Below are positions 17,367 through 25,271 of a stretch of 43,501 nt of DNA, piece after piece; position 1 is the stretch's first letter, and each line of letters begins with the position of its first letter. Below the pieces are notes generated by a model that did no database searches, was not told where the DNA came from, and saw only the letters and a program-made list of their open reading frames with translations. The stretch lies in the IMG/VR virus record IMGVR_UViG_3300013006_002409, positions 1-43,501 of that record; one strand, written 5' to 3'. A program made the position numbers and the translations under genes. This DNA comes from a virus.

Positions 17367-17884
17367 GGGATGGAACCGGTGTATTTGTTGTGACCGTAAG
17401 CACTCACGGATTTCGAGACGCCAGAAAGCCCGGTGCTAAATGCCTCCAAGGTGCTGGCCTGCTTGGCTTGACCTGCCTCCCAAATGCCCATCTTGCCTTG
17501 CCGACGCACCACGTCCGCCCGCTGGTAAATGCTGGTGACCTGCATGGTGCTGGCGCGGGCGGCGTCACTGATGGCGAGCTGGAAATTCCCCGCCGTTTCG
17601 CCCAAGATGTCCATGGCCGTGCCAGAGCTCATCAGGGTGCCGGAGCCAGACAAGCGGGCGCGGAGGCTGGCCATGGCCTTGCGCTGGTTGATGCGCTCGC
17701 GCTTGACGCCCTCCGCAAATTCGAGCTGTTTGTTGCGGGCTTCCGCTTCGAGGTTCTTGGCCTCGGTCTGCGCGTTTTTGTCGTTCACCTTGGCAACCCG
17801 CTCGGCGGTTTTCCCTGCCTGCATCTGGCTGTAAACCTGCAATCCGGTAGCAATCCCGGTGACTATTAAGCTCGCAACGCCCAT
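17363..17884 (-). CDS. Internal virion protein, gp14-like
   Basis: The start is taken as the ATG at 17882-17884 (MGVASLIVTG). The open frame upstream lies inside the previous gene and the small intergenic space and is unlikely. The 173-residue product begins with a short hydrophobic stretch, followed by a long charged helix (AKVNDKNAQTEAKNLEAEARN) and a glycine/serine-rich turn (RLSGSGTLMSSGTAMDIL), a layout shared with podoviral gp14-like core proteins. It sits exactly between gp13-like and gp15-like genes. T7 gp14 forms part of the ejected channel across the outer membrane; the same role is inferred here. Confidence 0.75.
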   Translation of the reverse strand: MGVASLIVTGIATGLQVYSQMQAGKTAERVAKVNDKNAQTEAKNLEAEARNKQLEFAEGVKRERINQRKAMASLRARLSGSGTLMSSGTAMDILGETAGNFQLAISDAARASTMQVTSIYQRADVVRRQGKMGIWEAGQAKQASTLEAFSTGLSGVSKSVSAYGHNKYTGSIP

Positions 17885-17885
17885 A

Positions 17886-18311
17886 TCACAACCGTAGCGG
17901 GTCCGGTGCGGGCAGCGATTTGAACAACTGGACAAGACCGCTGTCCCCGCTGGCATACCCGCGCCGGGTAAACAGCCGGATGAATGAGGCGTGGCAATGG
18001 GTGCACATCACGGTGTGGTAGTTGAGCGCCGCCGCTTCGTTTTCCAGAAACTCAATCACGTCGAGCATAGCATGCCCCCGCGCGATGGCAGATGCGGTGG
18101 GATCGGTGGCGGTCCATGCCATCACCGCCACGCCGGAGCCGGTAGCGTCCAAGTACAGGAACCCGCAGGCCATGTCATCCCCCAGCACGCCCAGGGTGGG
18201 CAGCACGTTGCGCGGTGGGGGGCTGCCCCGGCCTTGCCAGAATCCACAAATCCGGGCGTAGTCATCCAAGGAAATGCGCCCGTCCGGTTCCCGAGTGATG
18301 GTCCGGATCAT
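17886..18311 (-). CDS. GNAT-fold protein in the gp13 position
   Basis: This 141-residue protein has the strand-helix order of a GNAT acetyltransferase: an N-terminal helix, a two-strand meander (MACGFLYLDATGSGVAVMAW), a long helix, and a C-terminal HASFIRLFTRRGYASGD segment like the usual end of GNAT proteins. T7 gp13, a minor internal virion protein, belongs to the same broad fold, and this gene lies in the gp13 position between gp12-like and gp14-like genes. The acetyl-CoA pyrophosphate-binding loop is not clear, so catalytic activity is doubtful. The start overlaps the end of the nozzle gene by 4 bases (ATGA). Confidence 0.7.
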   Translation of the reverse strand: MIRTITREPDGRISLDDYARICGFWQGRGSPPPRNVLPTLGVLGDDMACGFLYLDATGSGVAVMAWTATDPTASAIARGHAMLDVIEFLENEAAALNYHTVMCTHCHASFIRLFTRRGYASGDSGLVQLFKSLPAPDPLRL

Positions 18312-21300
18312 GGTTCGTGCAGGTTCCAGCGCAACACGGCCGCGCGCACGGTGAACGGATAGGGCTCGGAGTGGATGATGGAAAAGCTCAGGTCATCCAT
18401 GTGCGCGGACGGCACGGTCACGCCGATCCACTGCGTCTTGAGCAGGTTGGGCGAGTCCATCCGGTCGGAGGAGTTCGACCAGTCAAACAGCACGTTTTGG
18501 CCATCGTACTGCACGCCGCCGCCGAACGATTGGTAAACGTTCAGCAAAATTTCATTCGCGCGCTTCTTGCGGCCTTGCGTGCCACCACCGCCGTCCAGTT
18601 GCAGGTCTTGCGGGGGCAACCGAAGTTCCGACACGATCGGCAAATTTCCCCCCACCCTGCCAGCGGCGTCCACGTAGTTTCCCACCGTGCCCGCTTCCTG
18701 GGTGGCCTGCCAGCCTTGCGGGAAGCGTTCCAAGTTCGAGGTGCCCGCGCGGTCGATGATGAAAAAGACCTGATCGTCCCCGTCGTCAGCCGCGAAAACG
18801 ATCACATCACGAAAGCTGCCGCCTTGCGTGTGGTGCATGGCCCACGCGGCAATGTTCTCACTGCGCGAGTAGTTGAAGCTCAGCAGATTTCCGGCGCGGG
18901 TGACGCACCACAGGCACGGCTCGCGGGTTTGCTGGAAGGCGAAGTTCGAGATGCCCTGCACCGTGAGGTGTTCCGCGAGGCGCGACAGGTCGCCCGCCGC
19001 GTAGGTGTCATTTCCGGAGTCACTGGCCCCAAGTTCGTAAAGCCGCCCGCCCTGCCGACCGAGGAAAAACAGCCCGTCATTCACCTTGAGCGGTTGGTGG
19101 GGGCATGAGCCAGTCGGCGTGTACTCGCGGAACTGAATGTTCGTCGGGCTAATCGGGGTATCCACGCTTTCCGAGCCTTCTACCCACTCGCCTACTGGCG
19201 TGCCGAGGAAGAGCCGCCGCGAGCTCGCCATCCAGCGGATCGGGTGGTGGTGCGAGTCCGCCAGGGTGCGGAAAATCCCGTCGTCATCCAGCGTGCCCGT
19301 CTCGAAGTCGAAAAAGTCATCGATGCGACTGGCCCAGATGGACACCGGGTTCAGCAGCGTGCCGGCGAACCACAGCCGGAAACCGTGCAGGGTGAGCGCC
19401 CGAGGGAATCCGCGCTCCAGGTCAAATGCGCCTTCGCTCCACTGGTAGGTGTTCCCAGACATGAGCGCGGTCTTGGCAACGCCGGTCATCGAGGCCACCC
19501 CTACATAGGTGTCCATCAGCGCAAATCCCGTCACCGAGGCGGATTCTGGCACCAGCAAGGCACGCGGGTTGCCCGTGCCAGTGGCCACGTGAAAATATTG
19601 GATGCGTAGCAAGGTGGGCTCATCCTCGGTGCCCTTGTCTGAGACGTTCCGGTCGGCGGTGCTTTGGTAGGAGCGCACGACTTCCCACGATTTCCCGCCA
19701 TTGATGCTGCGCTGGACATTGAAGGTGCCGGACCATGTCCCAAAGGTGAAGAAATTCCACGCCCCTTGCATGATGATCGGCGCGGTGAATTTGCCGTTGT
19801 TGCCCGAGGTGGCGGCAAGTTCGACTTGGAAGTCCGCGTCATCCCGCTGCGGGGCGATCTTGTAATACTTGCCCGGCGAGGTGGGCCCAGCGGCAAACGA
19901 GGAAGTGTAGCCGCCGGAAAGCAGCGTCCACACGGCATTCGGTGGGCGGTTCCCCAGGGTAGGGGTGTGGGTGGTGTTGGCCACATAAATCAGGCCATTG
20001 TGGGAAACGCGGCTGCCGGTAACGTATTGCTTGGAAATCAAAATCCACTGACTTCCCACGCCAGGGCGGTTTGCATCGCTCGGGATGTGTTCACTCGAAG
20101 CCTGATAAATAAGACCATTGTAGGAGACTTTTTCGCCGAGAAGGTAGGGAGCAAACAAGACCACTGGCACCGGAGGATCAAAGCTGGCAAATTTTAATGT
20201 CCAATAACTTCCCCACCCGTTCGTTACTCCCGGTTCATAACTGCCAGGAGGGGGTTCATCGGAAGGATTGTCAGAAATCCAGTCATGGGTTTGATGGCAG
20301 CGATAAATTTTTGAGTTATGAAAAACCGTCGTACCTTCCTCATAGCCTCCAAGGGAGCCATTAGAGTGGTCAATTTCTACCCATGGAGTAACGATGACCC
20401 AATGTTGGCCAGGTATGTCTTCCCACCAGGTTTCGCCCATTTCTCCGTCCAGGCTTAGTGCAAAGTCAGGATGCTGCGTGAAATTGTTCACGCACACCCA
20501 GAAGAAGCCGGGCATGGAAAAAGGCGAACTACCATCATAATCGAGGACAGTATCCCCCGCCTGATAGCTTTTATAGCGAATCCCCCAAGCCGCCGCCGTC
20601 TCAAAATCGGCTTCCCACGCCACCTCTGAGCGGTCATCGCCCAGCAGGGTGATCGCATCGCCCGCGCTGTAAAACATCCGCTGCCAGTAGGTTTGCCACT
20701 GCGCCCCGCTGCCGGGTTTTTTCGCGGCATCCGCCGTGTGCGCCGCGATGCACAACCACTCGCAGTTGGTAAACGCCACGACACCCGCGGCGTAGCTTGC
20801 GCCGCTCGCCCAAGTCGGTGCCACTGGGTTACTGGCCACGGTGTACGTTTTGGTCCGGTCGCTGTTTTCATCGAGCATCGGAGCCCGCTCAAAAGGGACA
20901 AAGCCCAGCGTCCAGCTCGTGTCCGACAGGGAAACCAACTGGAGCGGGTGCACGCGCGGGTGGGTGAAAAACGCGACGTCATTGACCTGCACCATTTGCA
21001 GGCCACGGATGGAAAATTCCTCATTCGCATCGCTCGTGAACAGGTAGCCAGCCACAAACGGCACCGTGTCCGCCACCGTCCCGTTGGCGCGGTAGATGGT
21101 CAGCAGTGATTGGGTAAAATGCAGGATGTAGTTCACCCCGTCGCTCGAGGTGAAGCCAAACGCTTTGCTATTCGCTCCGCCGTACTCGGTCTGGCTGAGC
21201 CACTGCGTCCCTGGCCGCTTGGTGGTCGAGCCAAAGGGCAGCGGCAGGAAATTGCGCATCTTCTCCGCCGCCGCCGGGACCTTGGCAAAGTCGGAGCGGT

Positions 21301-21361
21301 ACAACAAATAAGGCGAGATTTCCCCGGAATTGGACGCAAGAAATGTCTGGTGAATGGGCAT
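18308..21361 (-). CDS. Tail tubular protein B (nozzle, gp12-like) with inserted sugar-binding-like modules
   Basis: This 1017-residue protein is the gp12-like nozzle; T7 gp12 has 794 residues. The N-terminus (HQTFLASNSGEISPYLLYRSDF...GSTTKRPGTQW) and the C-terminal propeller motifs (NDGLFFLGRQGGRLYEL, ENIAAWAMH) are typical of the family. Between them are four modules resembling CBM5/12 chitin/cellulose-binding repeats, each with aromatic-x-x-G, a central tyrosine and a closing Trp: about 184-226, 340-388, 406-441 (YLLGEKVSYNGLIYQA) and 446-480 (YVTGSRVSHNGLIYVA). Bases 19980-20560, which encode most of them, are more AT-rich than the flanks. The structural role is secure; sugar binding is inferred from the pattern. 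Confidence 0.88.
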   Translation of the reverse strand: MPIHQTFLASNSGEISPYLLYRSDFAKVPAAAEKMRNFLPLPFGSTTKRPGTQWLSQTEYGGANSKAFGFTSSDGVNYILHFTQSLLTIYRANGTVADTVPFVAGYLFTSDANEEFSIRGLQMVQVNDVAFFTHPRVHPLQLVSLSDTSWTLGFVPFERAPMLDENSDRTKTYTVASNPVAPTWASGASYAAGVVAFTNCEWLCIAAHTADAAKKPGSGAQWQTYWQRMFYSAGDAITLLGDDRSEVAWEADFETAAAWGIRYKSYQAGDTVLDYDGSSPFSMPGFFWVCVNNFTQHPDFALSLDGEMGETWWEDIPGQHWVIVTPWVEIDHSNGSLGGYEEGTTVFHNSKIYRCHQTHDWISDNPSDEPPPGSYEPGVTNGWGSYWTLKFASFDPPVPVVLFAPYLLGEKVSYNGLIYQASSEHIPSDANRPGVGSQWILISKQYVTGSRVSHNGLIYVANTTHTPTLGNRPPNAVWTLLSGGYTSSFAAGPTSPGKYYKIAPQRDDADFQVELAATSGNNGKFTAPIIMQGAWNFFTFGTWSGTFNVQRSINGGKSWEVVRSYQSTADRNVSDKGTEDEPTLLRIQYFHVATGTGNPRALLVPESASVTGFALMDTYVGVASMTGVAKTALMSGNTYQWSEGAFDLERGFPRALTLHGFRLWFAGTLLNPVSIWASRIDDFFDFETGTLDDDGIFRTLADSHHHPIRWMASSRRLFLGTPVGEWVEGSESVDTPISPTNIQFREYTPTGSCPHQPLKVNDGLFFLGRQGGRLYELGASDSGNDTYAAGDLSRLAEHLTVQGISNFAFQQTREPCLWCVTRAGNLLSFNYSRSENIAAWAMHHTQGGSFRDVIVFAADDGDDQVFFIIDRAGTSNLERFPQGWQATQEAGTVGNYVDAAGRVGGNLPIVSELRLPPQDLQLDGGGGTQGRKKRANEILLNVYQSFGGGVQYDGQNVLFDWSNSSDRMDSPNLLKTQWIGVTVPSAHMDDLSFSIIHSEPYPFTVRAAVLRWNLHEP

Positions 21362-21388
21362 GGCTAATTTGAATTCCGAGTGAGGCTT

Positions 21389-22048
21389 TTAGGGCGGCAG
21401 TAGCGTCACGCCGCCGACCTCGCTGCCGGGCAGGGAGGAAATGCGCGAGCGGCGCACCCGGCGGAGGGCACTTTGGCCAATCAGGTCGGCCAGCCCAAAA
21501 CCCTCGCCACTGTTCGCCTCGCGCGCGTCCGCAGTCTGGGCGGTGGGCAGCGCGAGCGATTCCAGCTCGCTGGAAATCTCCGCCATTTTCTGCGGGTTCT
21601 GTACAATGTCCTCGCAAATCTTCTTGGCCAGTGCCAGCGCCAGCGCTTCCACAAACAGGGAATCCCACTGGCTCACTGGCACCGCATTGGAAATGTATTC
21701 CAAATCGACGGTGGCGTAATTCTCACACAGCAGCAAGCGGCCGTGGCGGGCGTAGTCGGTGATCGTCTTGCCCTCGGTACTCGCGCCGAGGATTCGCACG
21801 CAGTCCGCCGGCAACTGCCACGCGGCGGGATACTGCGGAGCAACCGCCGCCGGGAGCTTGGTGAGCCTCTTGCTATCCTTCGCAAAGTCCCACTGGTGCC
21901 GCCTGAGCAGCCCGTCGAGCGCCAGTTCGTAATGCAGGCGGCAGCTCGTGCCCTCCACGCTGGTGTCAGACTCATAGGCGGAAAGACGCCGTGCCCCGAT
22001 ACGGGACAGCGCGAGATTGCAAATCTGGGTGACGGTGGTGACGGCCAT
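21389..22048 (-). CDS. Tail tubular protein A (gatekeeper, gp11-like)
   Basis: The start is placed at ATG 22046-22048 (MAVTTVTQICNLALSRIG), which gives the canonical N-terminus of podoviral tail tubular protein A. An in-frame upstream Met would run into the terminator hairpin. The 219-residue length is close to T7 gp11 (196). The sequence LALDGLLRRHQWDFAKDSKRL is characteristic: a helix followed by the conserved W-x-F-A. The protein forms the ring between portal and nozzle. It is the first gene after the capsid terminator. Confidence 0.88.
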   Translation of the reverse strand: MAVTTVTQICNLALSRIGARRLSAYESDTSVEGTSCRLHYELALDGLLRRHQWDFAKDSKRLTKLPAAVAPQYPAAWQLPADCVRILGASTEGKTITDYARHGRLLLCENYATVDLEYISNAVPVSQWDSLFVEALALALAKKICEDIVQNPQKMAEISSELESLALPTAQTADAREANSGEGFGLADLIGQSALRRVRRSRISSLPGSEVGGVTLLPP

Positions 22049-22064
22049 TTTCTCAAAAGAAAAA

Positions 22065-22100
22065 GGGCCGCGCCTGAGACAACACACTCAGACGCGGCCC
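22065..22100 (-). terminator. Strong intrinsic terminator downstream of the capsid unit
   Basis: A 14-bp stem (22065-22078 pairing with 22087-22100) encloses an 8-base loop and is followed on the minus strand by TTTTTC. One position is C-A when read as plus-strand RNA but G-U when read as minus-strand RNA, so the hairpin is fully paired only for leftward transcripts. It lies between the 152-aa capsid-associated gene and tail tube A, the same place as T7 terminator T-phi after gene 10. Confidence 0.9.
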
Positions 22101-22136
22101 CGGTTTTTCTGCCATGAACAACAGAGGCGTGGGCGC

Positions 22137-22595
22137 TTAGCCCTTGATGCGGAATGCAACAAGGAAGTTTAGCACCGTTCCGGCGGTAAGGGTCGTCGCC
22201 GTTTTTACCGTGGCGTAAACGCGGCTGGTGGCCGCAGGCAAGAACGGCGTGGTGATCCCGGCAGCCACAGCCGTGGTAGAGCCAAATCCCACTTGGCCGC
22301 CGTTGGACAGCGAGATGCCGACCGCATAACGGTCAGGATCTGCGGCGTCGCCAATGTCCAGCGTGAGAGCCGTCCCCGGATCTGAGCAGGTCACTGACGA
22401 CAGTTGCGGAATGAGCACGCACTCCGCAGGCAAATCCATGAGCTGGATCGTGTCGTTAGCGACCTCGGTGCTAAGCAAGGTATAAGTGCAGGTGTGGAAA
22501 AGAGGCAACTTTCCCACATAATTGGAAGGCTGCGCCTGAGCACTAGCATCAGCACCCTCTTGAATGACAATGACGTTTGATTTAAAATTAGCCAT
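22137..22595 (-). CDS. Hypothetical beta-rich protein in the capsid unit (152 aa)
   Basis: The product is rich in short beta strands (TIQLMDLPAECVLIPQL, ALTLDIGDAADPDRYAVGI, SRVYATVKTATTLTAG) with no membrane segment or catalytic motif. It is co-transcribed with the major capsid protein and lies inside the same pair of terminators, which suggests a need for high copy number. A head decoration, minor head or tail-spike-base protein is plausible. I do not recognise a named family. Confidence 0.7.
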   Translation of the reverse strand: MANFKSNVIVIQEGADASAQAQPSNYVGKLPLFHTCTYTLLSTEVANDTIQLMDLPAECVLIPQLSSVTCSDPGTALTLDIGDAADPDRYAVGISLSNGGQVGFGSTTAVAAGITTPFLPAATSRVYATVKTATTLTAGTVLNFLVAFRIKG

Positions 22596-22619
22596 GATAT
22601 TAGTTCTTTCTCGTGATGA

Positions 22620-23570
22620 TTAGAGGTTGTTTTTGGTGGCGATCTTGACGACTTTCTTGTCCTCCGTGCGGCAAGCGTTGAAGCTGTATTCACTGAAGAA
22701 CTGCGTGGCGTATTTCAGATCGGCGCGTTCAGAAACGCGGGTTTCCTTGGCTTTCCAGACGCCAAGTTTTACGGCGTCTGAAGTCCACACGCTGGCAAAT
22801 TGAACCGTGGAGTCTGCCGGGTCTACTGGCAGATTTCCCGAGCGGATCCAATTGACCCCGAGGAAGAATTTGATGCGGCCCTTCTCGTCCAGAACCGGCG
22901 GCATGAAGTCCTTCGAAAACAGCCGGTTTGCAGTAGATCCGCTCGATGCGTTTGCCGCATAAAGCAAACTGCGCTCCATGCGTGGCGTCAAAGCGCCCCA
23001 CAGGCTAATTCCGCGAGCTTCCGCGTCGTCGCCATAGGATTCATTGTCGGCAAGAATGCCGATGGCTTCGATGATCTTGTCAACGATCAGCCCCGAGTTG
23101 GCATCGGTCATGCCAGGTGCATTCCAATCCACCGCCACGTTGTTTGCCGTGGGGATTTCGGCAGGAGTGACACCTTCCGTGCCGGTGTAGTTGGTGCCAA
23201 GGAGACCGTCGATGAACACTTTGTCCATGCGGCGACCGTAGGCAGCACTGTGCGCGTTGATGTGGCGACCTCCGCCCATGATGGTGGGTGCCAAGAGCAC
23301 CTCATCAAACGGGATGTCGTAGGTCGCAAGATCGAACTTGCGAGGGCGAAGCCAGCGCTTGAACGTGCCGATTTCTTGCAAATTCGTGCGGGCGAGGCGT
23401 TCGCCAGTGGTTTCGTTGTCATCGACAGGCAGGTCGTAATTGAACGTCACTGCTTCGCCGCTGCACGAAGTATCGATAATCGCGGCTTTTTGAAAGCGCG
23501 AGGTGAGTTGTTGAACCGATTGTTCAAAGTTTTTGCCAAACTGGATGGTGAAATGGTCAGGAATAGCCAT
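22620..23570 (-). CDS. Major capsid protein (gp10-like)
   Basis: The 316-residue product has the N-terminal pattern of podoviral capsid proteins: an amphipathic start (MAIPDHFTIQFGKNFEQSVQQ), then TGERLARTNLQEIGTFKRWLRPRKFD, VFIDGLLGTNYTG in the middle, and a C-terminal KLGVWKAKETRVSERADLKYATQFF segment. It probably adopts the HK97 fold. Position after scaffold and before tail tube A agrees with gp10. It is bracketed by two terminators (23804-23863 upstream, 22065-22100 downstream), so it should have its own promoter in 23571-23800. The start is ATG 23568-23570; no good Shine-Dalgarno is visible. Confidence 0.85.
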   Translation of the reverse strand: MAIPDHFTIQFGKNFEQSVQQLTSRFQKAAIIDTSCSGEAVTFNYDLPVDDNETTGERLARTNLQEIGTFKRWLRPRKFDLATYDIPFDEVLLAPTIMGGGRHINAHSAAYGRRMDKVFIDGLLGTNYTGTEGVTPAEIPTANNVAVDWNAPGMTDANSGLIVDKIIEAIGILADNESYGDDAEARGISLWGALTPRMERSLLYAANASSGSTANRLFSKDFMPPVLDEKGRIKFFLGVNWIRSGNLPVDPADSTVQFASVWTSDAVKLGVWKAKETRVSERADLKYATQFFSEYSFNACRTEDKKVVKIATKNNL

Positions 23571-23586
23571 GATGATGTGTTTTCTA

Positions 23587-23614
23587 TTGGAATTGGAATT
23601 GGAATGGGAATTGG
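23587..23614. repeat. Short hexamer array just upstream of the capsid gene
   Basis: Four to five tandem copies of TTGGAA/GGAATT, one with a G substitution, end about 17 bases before the capsid start codon. On the transcript this becomes a repeated AAUUCC sequence in the leader. It could be an unstructured or translation-enhancing leader, or simple slippage. Function is unknown. Confidence 0.6.
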
Positions 23615-23803
23615 TAACGTTCCGGTTCCGATAGGCCTCACTGGAGGGTCATCACCTGCGCGTAACGCGGCGGTCGCGGTGGGGTCTGCCATTGGGTCCG
23701 CTAGCGCGAATAGTCCATGGCTGGGCCACGTTCGGAGCTTGCTGGAAATGACGATTTCCCGCCATTGAACAAATGGACACCCGTGCCACGCGGGCAAGAA
23801 AAA

Positions 23804-23863
23804 GCCGGAAGGATCCCACGTGGGCCAGCAACCATCACTCGATGCTTGCTGTTTCCTTCCGGC
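23804..23863 (-). terminator. Intrinsic terminator upstream of the capsid gene
   Basis: A 10-bp perfect stem (23804-23813 with 23854-23863, GCCGGAAGGA) closes a 40-base apical region that contains a second perfect palindrome CCCACGTGGG (23815-23824). On the minus strand the stem is followed by TTTTTC. It begins about 12 bases after the scaffold stop codon and would reduce readthrough from the early/portal operon into the capsid unit. Confidence 0.8.
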
Positions 23864-23874
23864 AAACATCCTCC

Positions 23875-24753
23875 TCAGGAATCTTTGTTCAGTAGGCGGG
23901 CAACTTCTTGATAGGCCGCGCGCTTTTCGTCGTCGCTGCCGTCCTTGTACTTCTTGCCCCACACCGGGTCGGACCCGTCCATGATGGAGTCTGCAATCTG
24001 CCGTGGGCTGCGCAGATCGCCCATACCGGCGGGGGTGCGGATGCTGTCCTCGCGGGTGAGTTTGCTCACCTCCAGCAGCATTTTGCCAAAGGCAGGATTG
24101 TCCACCAGCGAGGCGAAGGACGCATCCTCCGGCGCAATGCCCGCCTGGGCGGCCAGCGTGGTGGCCAGGTGACGCACAATGGATTTGTTTACCTCGAAGT
24201 CGCCGCGCCATGTGGCAATCAGATCGTCTTGGGCGGCCTTGGTCGCTTTCGCTTGCTCGTCCTCATAGGCTTGCTGCACTTCCGCCTGAATTGCCTGATA
24301 CTCGGCCACCATTGCCCGCACCGCAGGGGCACTGGCATGGTTTTTCTGTGCCACCGCTGTGATGCGGTCAAGCACGGACTTATCCAGCTCGCTGGCACCC
24401 TCGGGCAGCGCAAGCCCGTACGCAGTCGGAGTGCCTTCCACCGGCACCTGGGCGAGCGCATGGAAGCGGGAAATGTCTTCCGGCTGCGCACCCTCAGTCG
24501 GGTATGACGGACCCGTCTTGCGGAAATGCAGGTAGCTTTTGGCTAGCCCCTTCACGTCCTTGAAGTCTTTGAGCGCATCGGCATGCGGTGAGAATTCATC
24601 CCCGAGCTTGCTGGTCCAGCCCTCGGCAAAGCTGCCGTCCGGGTTGAAATGCACGGGTGCCGGTGATGCCGGTGGTGTGGAGCTGCCACCTCCGCCGCCG
24701 TCGCCGCCTTCGGGGGGGGCTTCGTTCAATAGTCTTTGGAATCGATGTTTCAT
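23875..24753 (-). CDS. Scaffolding protein (gp9-like)
   Basis: This 292-residue acidic protein starts with a disordered Gly/Pro/Ser-rich segment (residues about 10-35). Then come the motif GWTSKLGDEFSPHADALKDFKDVKGLAKSYL, typical of podoviral scaffolds and head assembly proteins, and a long helical region with many Ala, Gln and Glu. The C-terminus is a charged helix, as required for docking on the capsid protein. It lies immediately upstream of the capsid gene and downstream of the portal, the T7 gene 9 position. The ribosome-binding region is weak. Confidence 0.82.
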   Translation of the reverse strand: MKHRFQRLLNEAPPEGGDGGGGGSSTPPASPAPVHFNPDGSFAEGWTSKLGDEFSPHADALKDFKDVKGLAKSYLHFRKTGPSYPTEGAQPEDISRFHALAQVPVEGTPTAYGLALPEGASELDKSVLDRITAVAQKNHASAPAVRAMVAEYQAIQAEVQQAYEDEQAKATKAAQDDLIATWRGDFEVNKSIVRHLATTLAAQAGIAPEDASFASLVDNPAFGKMLLEVSKLTREDSIRTPAGMGDLRSPRQIADSIMDGSDPVWGKKYKDGSDDEKRAAYQEVARLLNKDS

Positions 24754-24765
24754 GTTTGTTCTGGT

Positions 24766-24933
24766 TTAGGAGATGAGCAGGCTTTTCAGCCTCTGAATCG
24801 TTTGGGTCGTCAGCTTGCCAGCATGCAGATTGAGCATGTGTTGGGCGCGGTGTTGGTAGGTTTCCAAGTATTCGGTGTCGGAAAAATGGAGCGTCGCCCA
24901 GTTCAGGTAATCCACGCCACCTCTGCCTTGCAC
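24766..24933 (-). CDS. Small protein between Bbp19-like gene and scaffold (55 aa, GTG start assumed)
   Basis: The C-terminal half reads as a genuine protein (VDYLNWATLHFSDTEYLETYQHRAQHMLNLH), mostly helical. No ATG lies in a sensible place, so I take the GTG at 24931-24933, just after the Bbp19-like stop. The same frame remains open to 25239, but that extension overlaps the Bbp19-like gene and is a proline/serine-rich sequence of the kind produced by antiphase reading. Function unknown. Confidence 0.4.
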   Translation of the reverse strand: MQGRGGVDYLNWATLHFSDTEYLETYQHRAQHMLNLHAGKLTTQTIQRLKSLLIS

Positions 24934-24949
24934 CGGGCACTTGGCCGGT

Positions 24950-25255
24950 TCATTTGATGACGCCTGGGCCGGTGTCGGCTTGGGAGTCTTCGGCGGTGGC
25001 AAGGTTGGCGAGGATTTCGTCAACGACGGATTGCCGGCCGACTCGGACATGGGTGGCGTAGGGGTCGATGGCACCCCCGGCGGTCGGTAAGTAGGCAGGC
25101 TTGCCGTGTCCGGTAAGGTGCTTGAGGGATTCGAGGACTCGCTTTCCGGCATCGGTTCCGAAGGTAGCTCGGTAGTCGGCGAGGATGGATTGTTGTGCTC
25201 GGGTGATGGCGTCGCGGTTTTTGGTTTCTTGCGTGGCATGGTCTTTGGTGGTCAT
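24950..25255 (-). CDS. Bbp19-like podoviral virion protein
   Basis: Taken from the ATG at 25253-25255 (MTTKDHATQETKNRDA), this 101-residue protein carries the pattern YRATFGTDAGKRVLESL and then DPYATHVRVGRQSVVDEIL. These are the hallmarks of the small Bbp19-type proteins encoded beside the portal in many podoviruses. The family is found in virions, but its exact function is not settled. It sits between portal and scaffold, as usual. An upstream in-frame Met at 25315 would overlap the portal gene and is less likely. Confidence 0.75.
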   Translation of the reverse strand: MTTKDHATQETKNRDAITRAQQSILADYRATFGTDAGKRVLESLKHLTGHGKPAYLPTAGGAIDPYATHVRVGRQSVVDEILANLATAEDSQADTGPGVIK

Positions 25256-25271
25256 GGAGAAATCATGAAAA

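Larger units (their letters stand above)
23571..23874. other. Non-coding leader between scaffold and capsid genes
   Basis: This 304-base stretch contains the terminator at 23804-23863 and, next to the capsid start, a short array of GGAATT-type hexamers (23587-23614). A promoter for the capsid unit is expected between them on the minus strand, but I could not find a convincing -35/-10 pair. A frame reading through the hexamers gives a P-I-P-I repeat and is considered spurious. Confidence 0.6.

Noticed and set aside
23447-24211. 254-codon minus-strand frame spanning scaffold, leader and capsid start, including a P-I-P-I repeat
   Set aside because: Out of frame with two well-supported genes; the dipeptide repeat is only a reading of the DNA hexamers.
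24934-25239. Proline/serine-rich extension of the 55-aa gene
   Set aside because: Overlaps the Bbp19-like gene entirely in another frame; composition is typical of an antiphase reading.
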